Positions 43,950 to 52,466 of a stretch of 64,000 bases of DNA are shown here, piece after piece. The stretch is taken from positions 1-64,000 of the forward strand of contig JAKSDQ010000248.1 of NCBI GenBank assembly GCA_022360015.1. Direction: 5' to 3'. Position numbers and translations under genes: made by a program. The number at the start of each line of letters is the position of its first letter. Position 1 is the stretch's first letter. A model generated the notes under the pieces. It ran no database searches and was not told where the DNA came from. It saw only the letters and a list, made by a program, of their open reading frames with translations. The DNA comes from Cytophagales bacterium. GTDB lineage: Bacteria; Bacteroidota; Bacteroidia; Cytophagales; Cyclobacteriaceae.

Positions 43950-45224
43950 TTAGGGGTTTTTCTTCGTATTAAAAGCATGTGATCGTTTAAAACCAGGTTC
44001 ACGCAATGTCTCGGTTCCTGTAATCAAATCATTGGCTATAAATGCATTGTTTTTCTCCAGCTTAACGATGGTATAGGTTTGCTGGCTGTTATTAAGGTGT
44101 TTAATCGCAACAATTTCCACCCATCCACTAACCGTTTGAAGCCTGTTCCCCAATTGTAATTTCCGTACGTGATCGAAGCGGTACTCCAAACTTGTTTTTT
44201 GGGGATCAAATGATCTCCAACCGTTTCCGTCATAAAAAGGATGGTCGGCAGTTGCTATGATTGCGCTACCATCTTTAAAAATGATTTTCATAAGATTATC
44301 ATGAACCGGACTGGCCAACTCTTTAATCACAGATGGCTCAAAAAGATTGTTTTCGAGGTTATAACTCAGAATTTCATCACCCACCGAAAGCCATTCAATA
44401 TTCCTGGTTTGACCATTTGCCAGGGTTATTTTCGTGCCCCGTGCCAGACAATGAACATCCAAGCCGTCAAAGCTAATTTCCGTGATTACAACATCATCGT
44501 ATTTGAGGCCTTTGTAAACATCAGCAATTTCAAATTTTATTTTCCAGCTATCCTTCTTTTTTAAAGCCTCCAAATCATTTCTGTCACCATTACCAATCGG
44601 AGGCACGGAAAAACTTTGTACTGCTCTTATGTCCTTTAAGTACAAATAGGCAAAAGGTTTATCATCAACATACATTTTAAGCAACTTTACCCTGGAGTTA
44701 TTTTCCCAGGCAGATTTGCTTTTAACATAACCATTGATAACCACAATTTTGTTAACTCTGGGGCTTTCAGGAGCGAAATGATATTCCAGGTATTCCCCGA
44801 TACCATATCCATTTACGCCTTCAACCCAGGCGTTTTTATAGCTGAAATCGTGGGCATTTTCAGGCCTGTAGCTGTTATTTCCCTGAGATGCCAGATACGA
44901 CGAAGCCGTGACACCCATGGGGCCCATACCACAATACCAACTGCATCCACTACCCTCGGTCATCCAGATATTTTCTTTGGCCTCATCACAGTGTCTCAAT
45001 ATTTCTTTTTCATCCGATGTGATTTCTTTGTAACTTCTTCCCTCTTTATCCAAGTTTTTCCACACCTCGTCACACTTCCGCCACGATTCAGGTGAATTGT
45101 ACCTGGCGATAGATTCAGGGCTGAAATCAAGTTTTGCGCCAATGGTGGGTTCCAGGGTTTTAATATTTTGACCTAATACCGCTGATGATGTCCATATGAA
45201 TAGAATAATGTGTAATATTTTCAT
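43950..45224 (-). CDS. Secreted protein with NADase-type glycan-binding domain and C-terminal Hint domain
   Basis: A 424-residue protein with a signal peptide ending AVLGQ. About residues 105-255 form a discoidin-like module of the NADase-type glycan-binding sort (SSYLASQGNNSYRPENAHDF, NGYGIGEYLEYHF, VVINGYVKSKSAWENNSRVK, VVITEISFDG). At residue 259 a Hint (hedgehog/intein) domain starts: CLARGTKITLANGQTRNIEW, LSVGDEILSYN, then ATADHPFYDGNGWRSF and NNAFIANDLITGTE. The N-terminal Cys and TxxH are kept, but the usual C-terminal His-Asn is not, so N-side cleavage or ester chemistry is possible while splicing is not. Hint domains in secreted proteins often cut or attach C-terminal cargo; here only about 20 residues follow. 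Confidence 0.8.
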   Translation of the reverse strand: MKILHIILFIWTSSAVLGQNIKTLEPTIGAKLDFSPESIARYNSPESWRKCDEVWKNLDKEGRSYKEITSDEKEILRHCDEAKENIWMTEGSGCSWYCGMGPMGVTASSYLASQGNNSYRPENAHDFSYKNAWVEGVNGYGIGEYLEYHFAPESPRVNKIVVINGYVKSKSAWENNSRVKLLKMYVDDKPFAYLYLKDIRAVQSFSVPPIGNGDRNDLEALKKKDSWKIKFEIADVYKGLKYDDVVITEISFDGLDVHCLARGTKITLANGQTRNIEWLSVGDEILSYNLENNLFEPSVIKELASPVHDNLMKIIFKDGSAIIATADHPFYDGNGWRSFDPQKTSLEYRFDHVRKLQLGNRLQTVSGWVEIVAIKHLNNSQQTYTIVKLEKNNAFIANDLITGTETLREPGFKRSHAFNTKKNP

Positions 45225-45472
45225 TTAGTATGAGGAAACTTGTTTCCGGTAAATGTAGCTTTTGCAAATTGTTAGTTTACGCTGGTTTTATTATGGAACT
45301 TACATGAATCATAAATCTTCATTCCTAACAGTGGCCTACCAATAAGGTACCGCATCTCACCAGATTATAAAAAGCATACTACAATCAATATACCACCTTC
45401 ATTCCGTAGTTAAGTAAACCAGTTAGAGATCTTAATGACCCCCTGGCTTATCATGGCATCAATTACTGCTGC

Positions 45473-46228
45473 TTAAACAAAAGTATTGCCCCCGTTCACC
45501 GATATTTTTTGACCGGTGATGAATTTGGCGTTTTCAGAAGCCAGAAAAGCGACCATTGCAGCAATATCATAAGGTTCACCCATATGTTTCATTGGAAGAT
45601 TTTCCACATATTCCCTGATAGATGATTCCGGGGCATCACGGTGCATTTCGGTGGGAATCCATCCGGGAGCGATCAAATTGACGGTGATATTATGCGGGGC
45701 CAGCTCAGAAGCCCATGACCTGGTCAACCCAAGCTGCGCGCCTTTTGCCGCAACATAATTGCTGAATTCCGGCATGCCTAACTCAAACGCCTCAGAGCCA
45801 ATGTGAATGATACGCCCCCATTTTTTTCTTTTCATAGGACCTAACAGTTCCTTGGCAAGTAATAAAGGACTTTTGACAAAATAGTCCATCATTTCCAGCA
45901 TATCGGCCCAGGTTAGCTCCTCAATGGATAAATGTCGATGGTGGCAGGTAGCGTTAAGCACCAGTATATCAATCTCACCAAAAACCCGGTTTATTTCTTT
46001 ACACAAGTTAGCCACACCACTTTCTTGCGTCACATCTGCCCTGAATATTTCCGCCTGACCACCCGCCGCGATTACAGCATTTTTGACCTTTTGGGCGCCT
46101 TGCTCGTTGTTTATATAGTTAATAGCCACCTTGGCACCATTTTCTGCCAATTTAGTAACCATAGCCGCGCCCAAACCCCTGGAAGAACCTGTTACTAATG
46201 CTACCTTGTTAGTTAAATGATGATTCAC
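45473..46228 (-). CDS. Short-chain dehydrogenase/reductase
   Basis: A 251-residue classical SDR. The Rossmann glycine motif TGSSRGLGAA starts the protein, LVLNATCHH is a variant of the NNAG motif, and IHIGSEAFELGMPEFSNYVA carries the catalytic Ser with YVAAKGAQLGL as the YxxxK. VNLIAPGWIPTEM and the end FITGQKISVNGGNTFV are typical of FabG-like 3-oxoacyl-ACP reductases and sugar dehydrogenases. Substrate unknown. It is transcribed alone. Confidence 0.9.
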   Translation of the reverse strand: MNHHLTNKVALVTGSSRGLGAAMVTKLAENGAKVAINYINNEQGAQKVKNAVIAAGGQAEIFRADVTQESGVANLCKEINRVFGEIDILVLNATCHHRHLSIEELTWADMLEMMDYFVKSPLLLAKELLGPMKRKKWGRIIHIGSEAFELGMPEFSNYVAAKGAQLGLTRSWASELAPHNITVNLIAPGWIPTEMHRDAPESSIREYVENLPMKHMGEPYDIAAMVAFLASENAKFITGQKISVNGGNTFV

Positions 46229-46487
46229 TTTTAATGCTCATTTAAAATTTCAAACTATTTTCTTCGGTCCACCGCCACGGCTGCTCCTCGGTACGCTTTT
46301 AGAAAGCAAAAGCTAACCTCCGGCACGCCATGGGCTAATATGACAAATATCTTCTTACCGGATGAGTAAAGTCACAAAAAAGCAGCAGTTATAACATTAA
46401 TTTTGGACCAAACATAAATTTTACAGCTACCGGGCAGGCGTTTACTACCCCGGCAAGAGCGCTTTTCCTAAACAAATCAAAAAAACG

Positions 46488-46952
46488 ATGACACAACAAT
46501 TTAACAAATTATTTATTTTGGCTTTCCTGTTTTCGGGAATAACTGCTTGTCAGCAAAGCAAAAATACCGAACAGGCTGTCAATACGGAACCTCATTCGGC
46601 AGGGTTAATCATTAATCTTGTCAGCGATGCAACCGCTAGTGCCCACAGCTCACTGATGGGACTTCATTTGGGCCAAAATGCGCTTAAAAATGAGATCCCG
46701 GTAACTGTGTTTCTGAATGTCAATGGTGTGAAACTCATGTCTCCCGGAGCAGATACCCTCTCTTTTCAAGATGAAAACCTTCATGCGTTGCTGAAAGCGA
46801 TGATTTCAGACGGCGCGCAGGTACTTGCCTGCCCTCACTGCATGAAGGTAGAGGGCATAGAGGAGAGCAATCTGATCGAAGGTGTAAAAGTGTCGAATGA
46901 GGAGCTGATGATGCCCAAAATAAAGGCCAGCCCTACGGTATTTACCTATTGA
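46488..46952 (+). CDS. DsrE-like lipoprotein
   Basis: A 154-residue protein with lipobox (LFSGITAC). The core is a DsrE/DsrF fold: GLIINLVSDATASAHSSLMG, LHLGQNALKNEIPVTVFLNV, LHALLKAMISDGAQVLACPH, CMKVEGIEE, with CPHC as the conserved cysteine position. DsrE-like proteins take part in sulfur transfer, but lipid-anchored versions like this are common in Bacteroidota and uncharacterised. Monocistronic. Confidence 0.75.
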   Translation: MTQQFNKLFILAFLFSGITACQQSKNTEQAVNTEPHSAGLIINLVSDATASAHSSLMGLHLGQNALKNEIPVTVFLNVNGVKLMSPGADTLSFQDENLHALLKAMISDGAQVLACPHCMKVEGIEESNLIEGVKVSNEELMMPKIKASPTVFTY

Positions 46953-47167
46953 GCATCAATCATTTTTGCCTTATATACATACTCACTTGGAGAGTTTATG
47001 TATTCATATCGGCTAAAATACAAGACCGGGCATAGCAGCAAGTGTCGAAAGCCATGTATGCAAAAATAATATTCGCAAAAAGGGAACTGTTGTTTCGATA
47101 TTCGCATTTAATTATTTTAGGCAATTAAAACAACACACAAAGTTCACTTAAAACATATTTTTTAACG

Positions 47168-47728
47168 ATGAAAAAATTAATTCTTTTTGCAGCCTTGTTG
47201 ATCTTAAGTCCCGTTGTTACACAGGCCCAAAATGTCAGTTGGCGCGGCCTGGACAAAAGTCCATTGGATTACGCCTATTTTCCGGATAACTTCCCCCATG
47301 ACCGGCAGGCAGGTCAAAAGGCGGTAGTAAGGGTCATTTACAGCAGGCCTCAAAAAAAGGGCCGTGAAGTTTTCGGAGGTATGGTTGCCTACGGTAAAGT
47401 CTGGAGAACCGGCGCTAATGAAAACCCGGAAATCAAATTCTATCAGAACGTGACCATAGGAGGGCAAAAGGTAAAGGCAGGAACCTATTCTTTGTTTGCC
47501 ATTCCAGGCGAAAAAGAATGGACCATTATCATCAACACCGACCTGGATTATTGGGGCGCGTATAGGTATAAAGAACAAAATGATCTTTTGAGAATCAAAG
47601 CGCCAACCCAAAAACTCGATGATGTTATTGAGACATTTACCATTCAGTTTGTTGGGGATGGGGAAAACAAGACGGTAATGAAAATGGCATGGGACCAGAC
47701 CCTGGTTGAAGTCCCTATCAGTTTTTGA
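47168..47728 (+). CDS. DUF2911 secreted protein
   Basis: A 186-residue protein with a signal peptide ending VVTQAQ. The conserved DUF2911 segments are all there: VRVIYSRPQKKGREVFGGMV, YGKVWRTGANENPEIKFYQN, GGQKVKAGTYSLFAIPGEKE, WTIIINTDLDYWGAY, and a C-terminal VIETFTIQFV. This is a common periplasmic Bacteroidota family of unknown function. It converges with, and overlaps by 11 bases, the FGE-like gene. Confidence 0.85.
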   Translation: MKKLILFAALLILSPVVTQAQNVSWRGLDKSPLDYAYFPDNFPHDRQAGQKAVVRVIYSRPQKKGREVFGGMVAYGKVWRTGANENPEIKFYQNVTIGGQKVKAGTYSLFAIPGEKEWTIIINTDLDYWGAYRYKEQNDLLRIKAPTQKLDDVIETFTIQFVGDGENKTVMKMAWDQTLVEVPISF

Positions 47729-48824
47729 TGGCTTCCCACATCTCCTGTGTCATTACTCCTCTGAAGCCTGCATGATCCTGCCCGGTATCGGGGCTGCAAT
47801 GCATCCTGGCACTGGCGCGGTAACTGCTGCAGTAGCTTTCATTGCATAAAAAAGAGCCACCGCGCTGCACCCTCTGGGGGGTGTAAGGCTGTCTTGGGTC
47901 AAAGGGCTTATCGGCACCCGGGGGATTGGTTACTGTTCCCTGGCTGACACACTGCGCATAATAATCCACATGGTACCAATCGGCAGTCCATTCCCAGACA
48001 TTGCCGGCCATATCATATAAGCCGTACCCATTGGGGCGGTAGGATTTGACAGGAGCTGTGGTAAAAAATCCATCGTCCTCCGTATTATGCTCCGGAAACT
48101 TTCCTTGCCAGGTGTTTCCGCAGACCGTAATGTCGTTGTCATCACCCCATGGATATAATTTATTAAACAATCCTCCCCGAGCGGCAAATTCCCATTCAGC
48201 CTCGGTTGGAAATCTTTTCCCTGCCCATGCCAGATAAGCCTTGGCATCATCCCATGATACCTGAACAACCGGATGATCTTCCTTTCCTTCAATACTGCTT
48301 CCCGGTCCCTGGGGATGGCGCCAGTTGGCTCCCGCCACCCAACTCCACCATTGAGACCAATCAAACAGGTTGTCGGTTTCTACCGGTGTGAAAACCATCG
48401 ATGCCGCCACTAATATCGAATCCGGGGGTTTGGGCGTATCAGGGGGCAGTTGTTTTTTCATTGCTTCCCATTCGGGTTTTTTCTCCGCAGTGGTAATGTA
48501 TCCCGTAGCCGACACGAATCCTTCAAATTGTTTATTGGTCACCTCGGCAACATCCATCCAAAAACCATCGATTTTAACTTGATGTGCGGGTCTTTCATCT
48601 GGTCTTGCCTGCCGGTCATCATCCAGCGCCCCCATGATAAACTGTCCGCCGGGAACCCAAACCATGCCGGGAGGACCATCGGCAGGAGCTGGTCCTGTAT
48701 TGGGAACAAAAGCGTTTTCTACTTCTTTGTTCTGAGAAGGTGAATGGCATGATAAGAGGCACGCCGACCATAACAACAAGAATATTTGTGGCCAATAACT
48801 TCGTTTCACGTGTTTTTTATACAT
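47718..48824 (-). CDS. Formylglycine-generating-enzyme-family (SUMF1) lipoprotein with both active-site cysteines
   Basis: A 368-residue lipoprotein (LLLWSACLLSC). The FGE-sulfatase domain spans about 50-365: MVWVPGGQFIMGALDDDRQA, HQVKIDGFWMDVAEVTNKQF, HPVVQVSWDDAKAYLAWAGK, RFPTEAEWEFAARGGL, NVWEWTADWYHVDYY. The end reads RGGSFLCNESYCSSYRASAR, matching the C-x4-C copper/thiol pair of true formylglycine-generating enzymes, which many SUMF1-like proteins lack. It may therefore activate exported sulfatases at the cell surface. No sulfatase with a C-x-P-x-R motif lies in this window. Confidence 0.85.
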   Translation of the reverse strand: MYKKHVKRSYWPQIFLLLWSACLLSCHSPSQNKEVENAFVPNTGPAPADGPPGMVWVPGGQFIMGALDDDRQARPDERPAHQVKIDGFWMDVAEVTNKQFEGFVSATGYITTAEKKPEWEAMKKQLPPDTPKPPDSILVAASMVFTPVETDNLFDWSQWWSWVAGANWRHPQGPGSSIEGKEDHPVVQVSWDDAKAYLAWAGKRFPTEAEWEFAARGGLFNKLYPWGDDNDITVCGNTWQGKFPEHNTEDDGFFTTAPVKSYRPNGYGLYDMAGNVWEWTADWYHVDYYAQCVSQGTVTNPPGADKPFDPRQPYTPQRVQRGGSFLCNESYCSSYRASARMHCSPDTGQDHAGFRGVMTQEMWEAIKN

Positions 48825-49164
48825 TGATTTTGTCTATACTTATCGTGCCATCTCTGGCTTTCCAAATACTTGGCTCTATAAAAATAAATCTAATCTACTT
48901 AAAAGCGCATTAAATCGGTAAAATCTTGAATAAATCCAGCGGTACAGTTTTAAAGCTTTAGTTTTTAGCCCCTTCTGAAATTCAATACCCCGCCGCTAAA
49001 CTATCGGATTCGAAGTCTGACAAGCGCAGAGCAGGCCCGCTCCTGGGCACTGACCCATAGTATTCGCGCCAATCAATCAGGAATTTAATTCATATTTATG
49101 TGACAGTTGTAATTACTTTTTCACGATATTTATTATGACAAAAAAAAGCTGAAGAAAATAACCG
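48825..49164. other. Intergenic region between divergent genes
   Basis: About 340 bases, AT-rich, with no frame worth calling. It contains the promoters of the FGE-like gene and of the P-type ATPase. Confidence 0.45.
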
Positions 49165-51840
49165 GTGAAAACAGCAACCAAACAGCTCGGTACGAAGCAT
49201 AGAATGCCGCATGCCCTTTCAATTGAAGAAGTTCTGCAGCAATCGCATTCCGGTGCGGACGGACTTACCGACGAGGAAGTTTCGAAACTCCGCGAACAAC
49301 ATGGCTTCAATGAAATACCTGGGTCAGGCAGGCCATCGGGCATTGAAATGTTGGTTAATCAATTCAAAAACCCTATAGTACTATTGTTATTCGGGGCGGC
49401 AGTTATCTCGTATTTGCTGGGTGATTACACCGAGTCTGTTTCAATCCTTGCCGTTATTTTGATCAATGCCATGATCGGTTACATACTCGAGTCTCAGGCG
49501 GTAAGATCCATGGATTCGCTCAAAAAACTTGACAAGGTCTATGCCCGCGTGATCAGAAACGGTGAAATGAAAGAGGTAGAAGCCAGGGAACTGGTGCCTG
49601 GAGATGTGATATCCCTGGAGGCCGGAGATATAGTTCCGGCCGATGGAAGAATCATAGAATTAGCCAGGCTGGAAATCAACGAATCATCCCTCACCGGTGA
49701 ATCAATGCCGGAGATGAAATCAACCGGCGCACTGGATGAATCGATAGTACTGGCAGACCGTACGAACATGGTGTTTAAAGCTACGGCAGTCACCAGGGGC
49801 AACGGCAAAGCGGTTGTGACCGCCACAGGCCTCCACACAGAAATGGGACTTATCTCAAGCATGGTGGAAGAAGCACAGAAAGAGGAAATCCCATTAAACA
49901 GGAAGTTAAACCAGCTCGGCAAAAAACTCATTGTATTAACCATAGCAGTTATAGTGCTGTTGATCATCGTGGCACTGGCTAAGGGGCAGGATTTATTTGT
50001 CGTCATCGAAACTGCCATAGCGCTGGCCGTGGCGGCCATTCCGGAAGGATTGCCTATCGTTGCCACCATATCCTTGTCACAAGGAATGTTAAAACTGGCA
50101 AAACATCACGTAATTGTAAAAAAGCTGGCTTCAGTAGAAACACTAGGGGAAACTGACATCATTATGACGGACAAAACCGGGACCCTGACAGAGAATAACC
50201 TTACCGCCAGTATTGTCAGTTTACCAAAAAATAATGGAGATATTTCCGCTTCCGCACCCGGTATTGATCATGACGTAGGAGCACTTGCAGCAAAAGATGT
50301 CCGCAATCTATTGAATGTAGCTGTTTTTTGCAACAACGCTTATTTAAGGGAAGGGGAAGATGGCATAGGGGATCCTGTTGAAACTGCCCTGCTGAAACTT
50401 GCGGAAGATATCAACCCATCCTTAATTGACGAGTTGCGTCAACGCTGGAAAGAGTTGGATGAAATACCTTTTGACAGCGATACAAGGTATATGGCTACGC
50501 TGCATCAGGCCGGTAATCGGTATTTTGTTTCTGCCAAGGGAAGTACCGACGAAATCCTGGCTCTCTGCACTTACAGCGAGAAGGAGGGAAAACCCGTGGC
50601 TTTCCCGGAAGAAGATAAAAATTATTGGAAGGAAAAAACAGTTTTCTTGTCCAAAACCGGCCTCAAAGTTTTGGCCTTTGCCTACCAAAAGCCTGAAACA
50701 AGAGAAAATGTTTATACCCATGAGCTTATTTTTTCCGGGTTAATTGCCTTTATGGATCCACCACGAAAGGATGTTTTAGAAGCAGTGGCAGAATGTTATC
50801 GCGCAGGAATTAAAATTGTGATGGTGACAGGCGACCACCCCGCAACCGCAAAGGCCATCGCCGACATGATCGGCCTGTCAAGGCGCGGGCAGGAACCGGT
50901 GATACATGGCGCTGATCTGAAGCCTGTCACAAAAATGACCGGTGAAGCGTTGGAGCGGCTGGATGATACCATCATCTTTTCCCGTGTTACTCCCAGGCAA
51001 AAGCTGGATCTTGTCGACCATTACCGTAGCCAGGGCTTTGTAGTGGGCATGACGGGTGATGGGGTTAATGACGCTCCTGCCCTGAGAAAATCTGACATAG
51101 GCATTGCTATGGGAAAAAGGGGTACCCAGGTAGCCCAGGAAGCGGCAGATATTATTCTGGTAGATGATGCGTTCTCTTCCATCGTCCGGGCTATCCGGCA
51201 AGGGAGGATTATCTTCAACAACGTCAGGAAGTTTGTGATTTACCTGCTTTCATGTAACCTGGCTGAGATCATGGTGGTAACCATTTCCGCTTTTTCCAAT
51301 TTGGGAATGCCTTTGCTGCCACTGCAGATTTTGTTTCTTAATTTGGTTACGGACGTATTTCCGGCCCTGGCCCTCGGAATGGGCGGTGGTAAGCCTTCTA
51401 TCATGGAAGGTAAGTTTCACGAGCCCGAAGAACCGATCCTTTCCGGAAAAAACTGGAAGTCTGTTATCCTATACAGCGTAGTCATGACCGTATCCGTTCT
51501 AGCCGTCTATAGTTACACTATATTGGCCTTAGGAGCCGATAACCGAACGAGCAACAGCATTGCTTTTTTCGCTTTGGCCTTCGGTCAATTATGGCATCCG
51601 CTCAACCTCATCGAAAAGCGGGATAATTTCTTCAGAAATGAAATCATCCGCAACAAACACCTATGGATGGCGGTGATTTTTTGTTCTGTGTTACTCCTTT
51701 TGACCATCGTTATCGCACCGGTAAAAGAGGCATTGCAGCTATCGTATTTGCACGAAGCGGAATGGCGATTGATCGTGATAGGAAGTATTGCTCCTGTGTT
51801 TCTGATAAGATTGATGAAGCAATTTAAACTGGTGGGGTGA
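49165..51840 (+). CDS. Calcium-type cation-transporting P-type ATPase
   Basis: An inner-membrane pump of 891 residues from a GTG at 49165, or about 878 from ATG 49204. It shows the N-terminal cation-ATPase domain (ALSIEEVLQQ), LTGES in the actuator, PEGLP in helix 4, DKTGTLTENN with the phosphorylated Asp, MVTGDHPATAKAI, and TGDGVNDAPALRKSDIGIAM. The helix-5/6 segments SCNLAEIM and NLVTDVFPALALGMG keep the N-E and N-x-x-T-D residues of the SERCA/PMCA calcium site, so export of Ca2+ (or Mn2+) is likely. Monocistronic. Confidence 0.92.
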   Translation: MKTATKQLGTKHRMPHALSIEEVLQQSHSGADGLTDEEVSKLREQHGFNEIPGSGRPSGIEMLVNQFKNPIVLLLFGAAVISYLLGDYTESVSILAVILINAMIGYILESQAVRSMDSLKKLDKVYARVIRNGEMKEVEARELVPGDVISLEAGDIVPADGRIIELARLEINESSLTGESMPEMKSTGALDESIVLADRTNMVFKATAVTRGNGKAVVTATGLHTEMGLISSMVEEAQKEEIPLNRKLNQLGKKLIVLTIAVIVLLIIVALAKGQDLFVVIETAIALAVAAIPEGLPIVATISLSQGMLKLAKHHVIVKKLASVETLGETDIIMTDKTGTLTENNLTASIVSLPKNNGDISASAPGIDHDVGALAAKDVRNLLNVAVFCNNAYLREGEDGIGDPVETALLKLAEDINPSLIDELRQRWKELDEIPFDSDTRYMATLHQAGNRYFVSAKGSTDEILALCTYSEKEGKPVAFPEEDKNYWKEKTVFLSKTGLKVLAFAYQKPETRENVYTHELIFSGLIAFMDPPRKDVLEAVAECYRAGIKIVMVTGDHPATAKAIADMIGLSRRGQEPVIHGADLKPVTKMTGEALERLDDTIIFSRVTPRQKLDLVDHYRSQGFVVGMTGDGVNDAPALRKSDIGIAMGKRGTQVAQEAADIILVDDAFSSIVRAIRQGRIIFNNVRKFVIYLLSCNLAEIMVVTISAFSNLGMPLLPLQILFLNLVTDVFPALALGMGGGKPSIMEGKFHEPEEPILSGKNWKSVILYSVVMTVSVLAVYSYTILALGADNRTSNSIAFFALAFGQLWHPLNLIEKRDNFFRNEIIRNKHLWMAVIFCSVLLLLTIVIAPVKEALQLSYLHEAEWRLIVIGSIAPVFLIRLMKQFKLVG

Positions 51841-51867
51841 GTAGTATTGATTATTAATTTATATGCA

Positions 51868-51898
51868 TTGTATGTATAATATATTTTTTATATATTTG
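51868..51898 (+). promoter_or_regulatory. Promoter of the toxin-antitoxin operon
   Basis: TTG at 51868-51870, 20 bases, TATATTTG at 51891-51898, an exact match to the Bacteroidota consensus. Transcription would begin at about 51902, one base before the antitoxin ATG at 51903, implying a leaderless message. The region is rich in TA/AT palindromes suited to autoregulation. Confidence 0.5.
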
Positions 51899-51902
51899 GC
51901 AT

Positions 51903-52154
51903 ATGAGGAAAAACATAGATATTGATGAAAAACTACTCACCAAATTAAAAATACTCTCTGCTTTTGAAGATATGAGTGTAAAAGCTTTAATGGAAAAAGC
52001 AGTTCGTTTTTTTGTTGAGTACAAGGAAAAAGAAAGATTCAATGCGCTTTCCAATGAAGAAAAAGAAGATATAGGACTACTTCTCTTGATGCAGCAAGCG
52101 GATAGAGATGATAGGGTTAGCCGGGATGATGTAATGAAGGCATTGGAAGAATAA
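51903..52154 (+). CDS. Antitoxin of a type II toxin-antitoxin pair
   Basis: An 83-residue protein. The first 45 residues (RKNIDIDEKLLTKLKILSAF, EDMSVKALMEKAVRFFVEY) look like a ribbon-helix-helix DNA-binding fold. The acidic tail (LSNEEKEDIGLLLLMQQADR, DDRVSRDDVMKALEE) would wrap the toxin. Its stop TAA overlaps the toxin ATG by one base, so the two are translationally coupled. It probably represses its own promoter. Confidence 0.85.
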   Translation: MRKNIDIDEKLLTKLKILSAFEDMSVKALMEKAVRFFVEYKEKERFNALSNEEKEDIGLLLLMQQADRDDRVSRDDVMKALEE

Positions 52155-52432
52155 TGGAAGTTTTTTATCTAAGGAGTTTCCTTAATGATATCAGGAAAAT
52201 CAAGGACCGGAGACTAAAGAAAAAACTAAAAGATTTAATAATAAATCTCGAAAATGCCGAAACATTAGAAGACGTACCTAACGTTGTTAAACTGAAAGGA
52301 TATGCGATTGCATACAGAGTTAGAATTGGTGATTATCGCATGGGTTTATATTGTGAAAATAAAGTCATAGAAATGGCAAGATTTGTTAAGAGAAATGAGA
52401 TCTATAAGGTCTTTCCTGGCAAAAAAAGATAA
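52154..52432 (+). CDS. RelE/ParE-family toxin
   Basis: A 92-residue basic protein with the RelE/ParE layout: YLRSFLNDIRKIKDRRLKKK, a helical hairpin (LKDLIINLENAETLEDVPNV), then the strand set VKLKGYAIAYRVRIGDYRMG and LYCENKVIEMARFVKRNEIY. The YRVRIGDYRxG core and RFVKRxEIYKVFP end are diagnostic. RelE-type members cut mRNA on the ribosome and ParE-type members poison gyrase; the late Arg/Tyr-rich segment fits the RelE side. It is directly coupled to the antitoxin. Confidence 0.88.
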   Translation: MEVFYLRSFLNDIRKIKDRRLKKKLKDLIINLENAETLEDVPNVVKLKGYAIAYRVRIGDYRMGLYCENKVIEMARFVKRNEIYKVFPGKKR

Positions 52433-52466
52433 AAATAATTGGGTTCGGATTCCTGCAAACCGCCGG

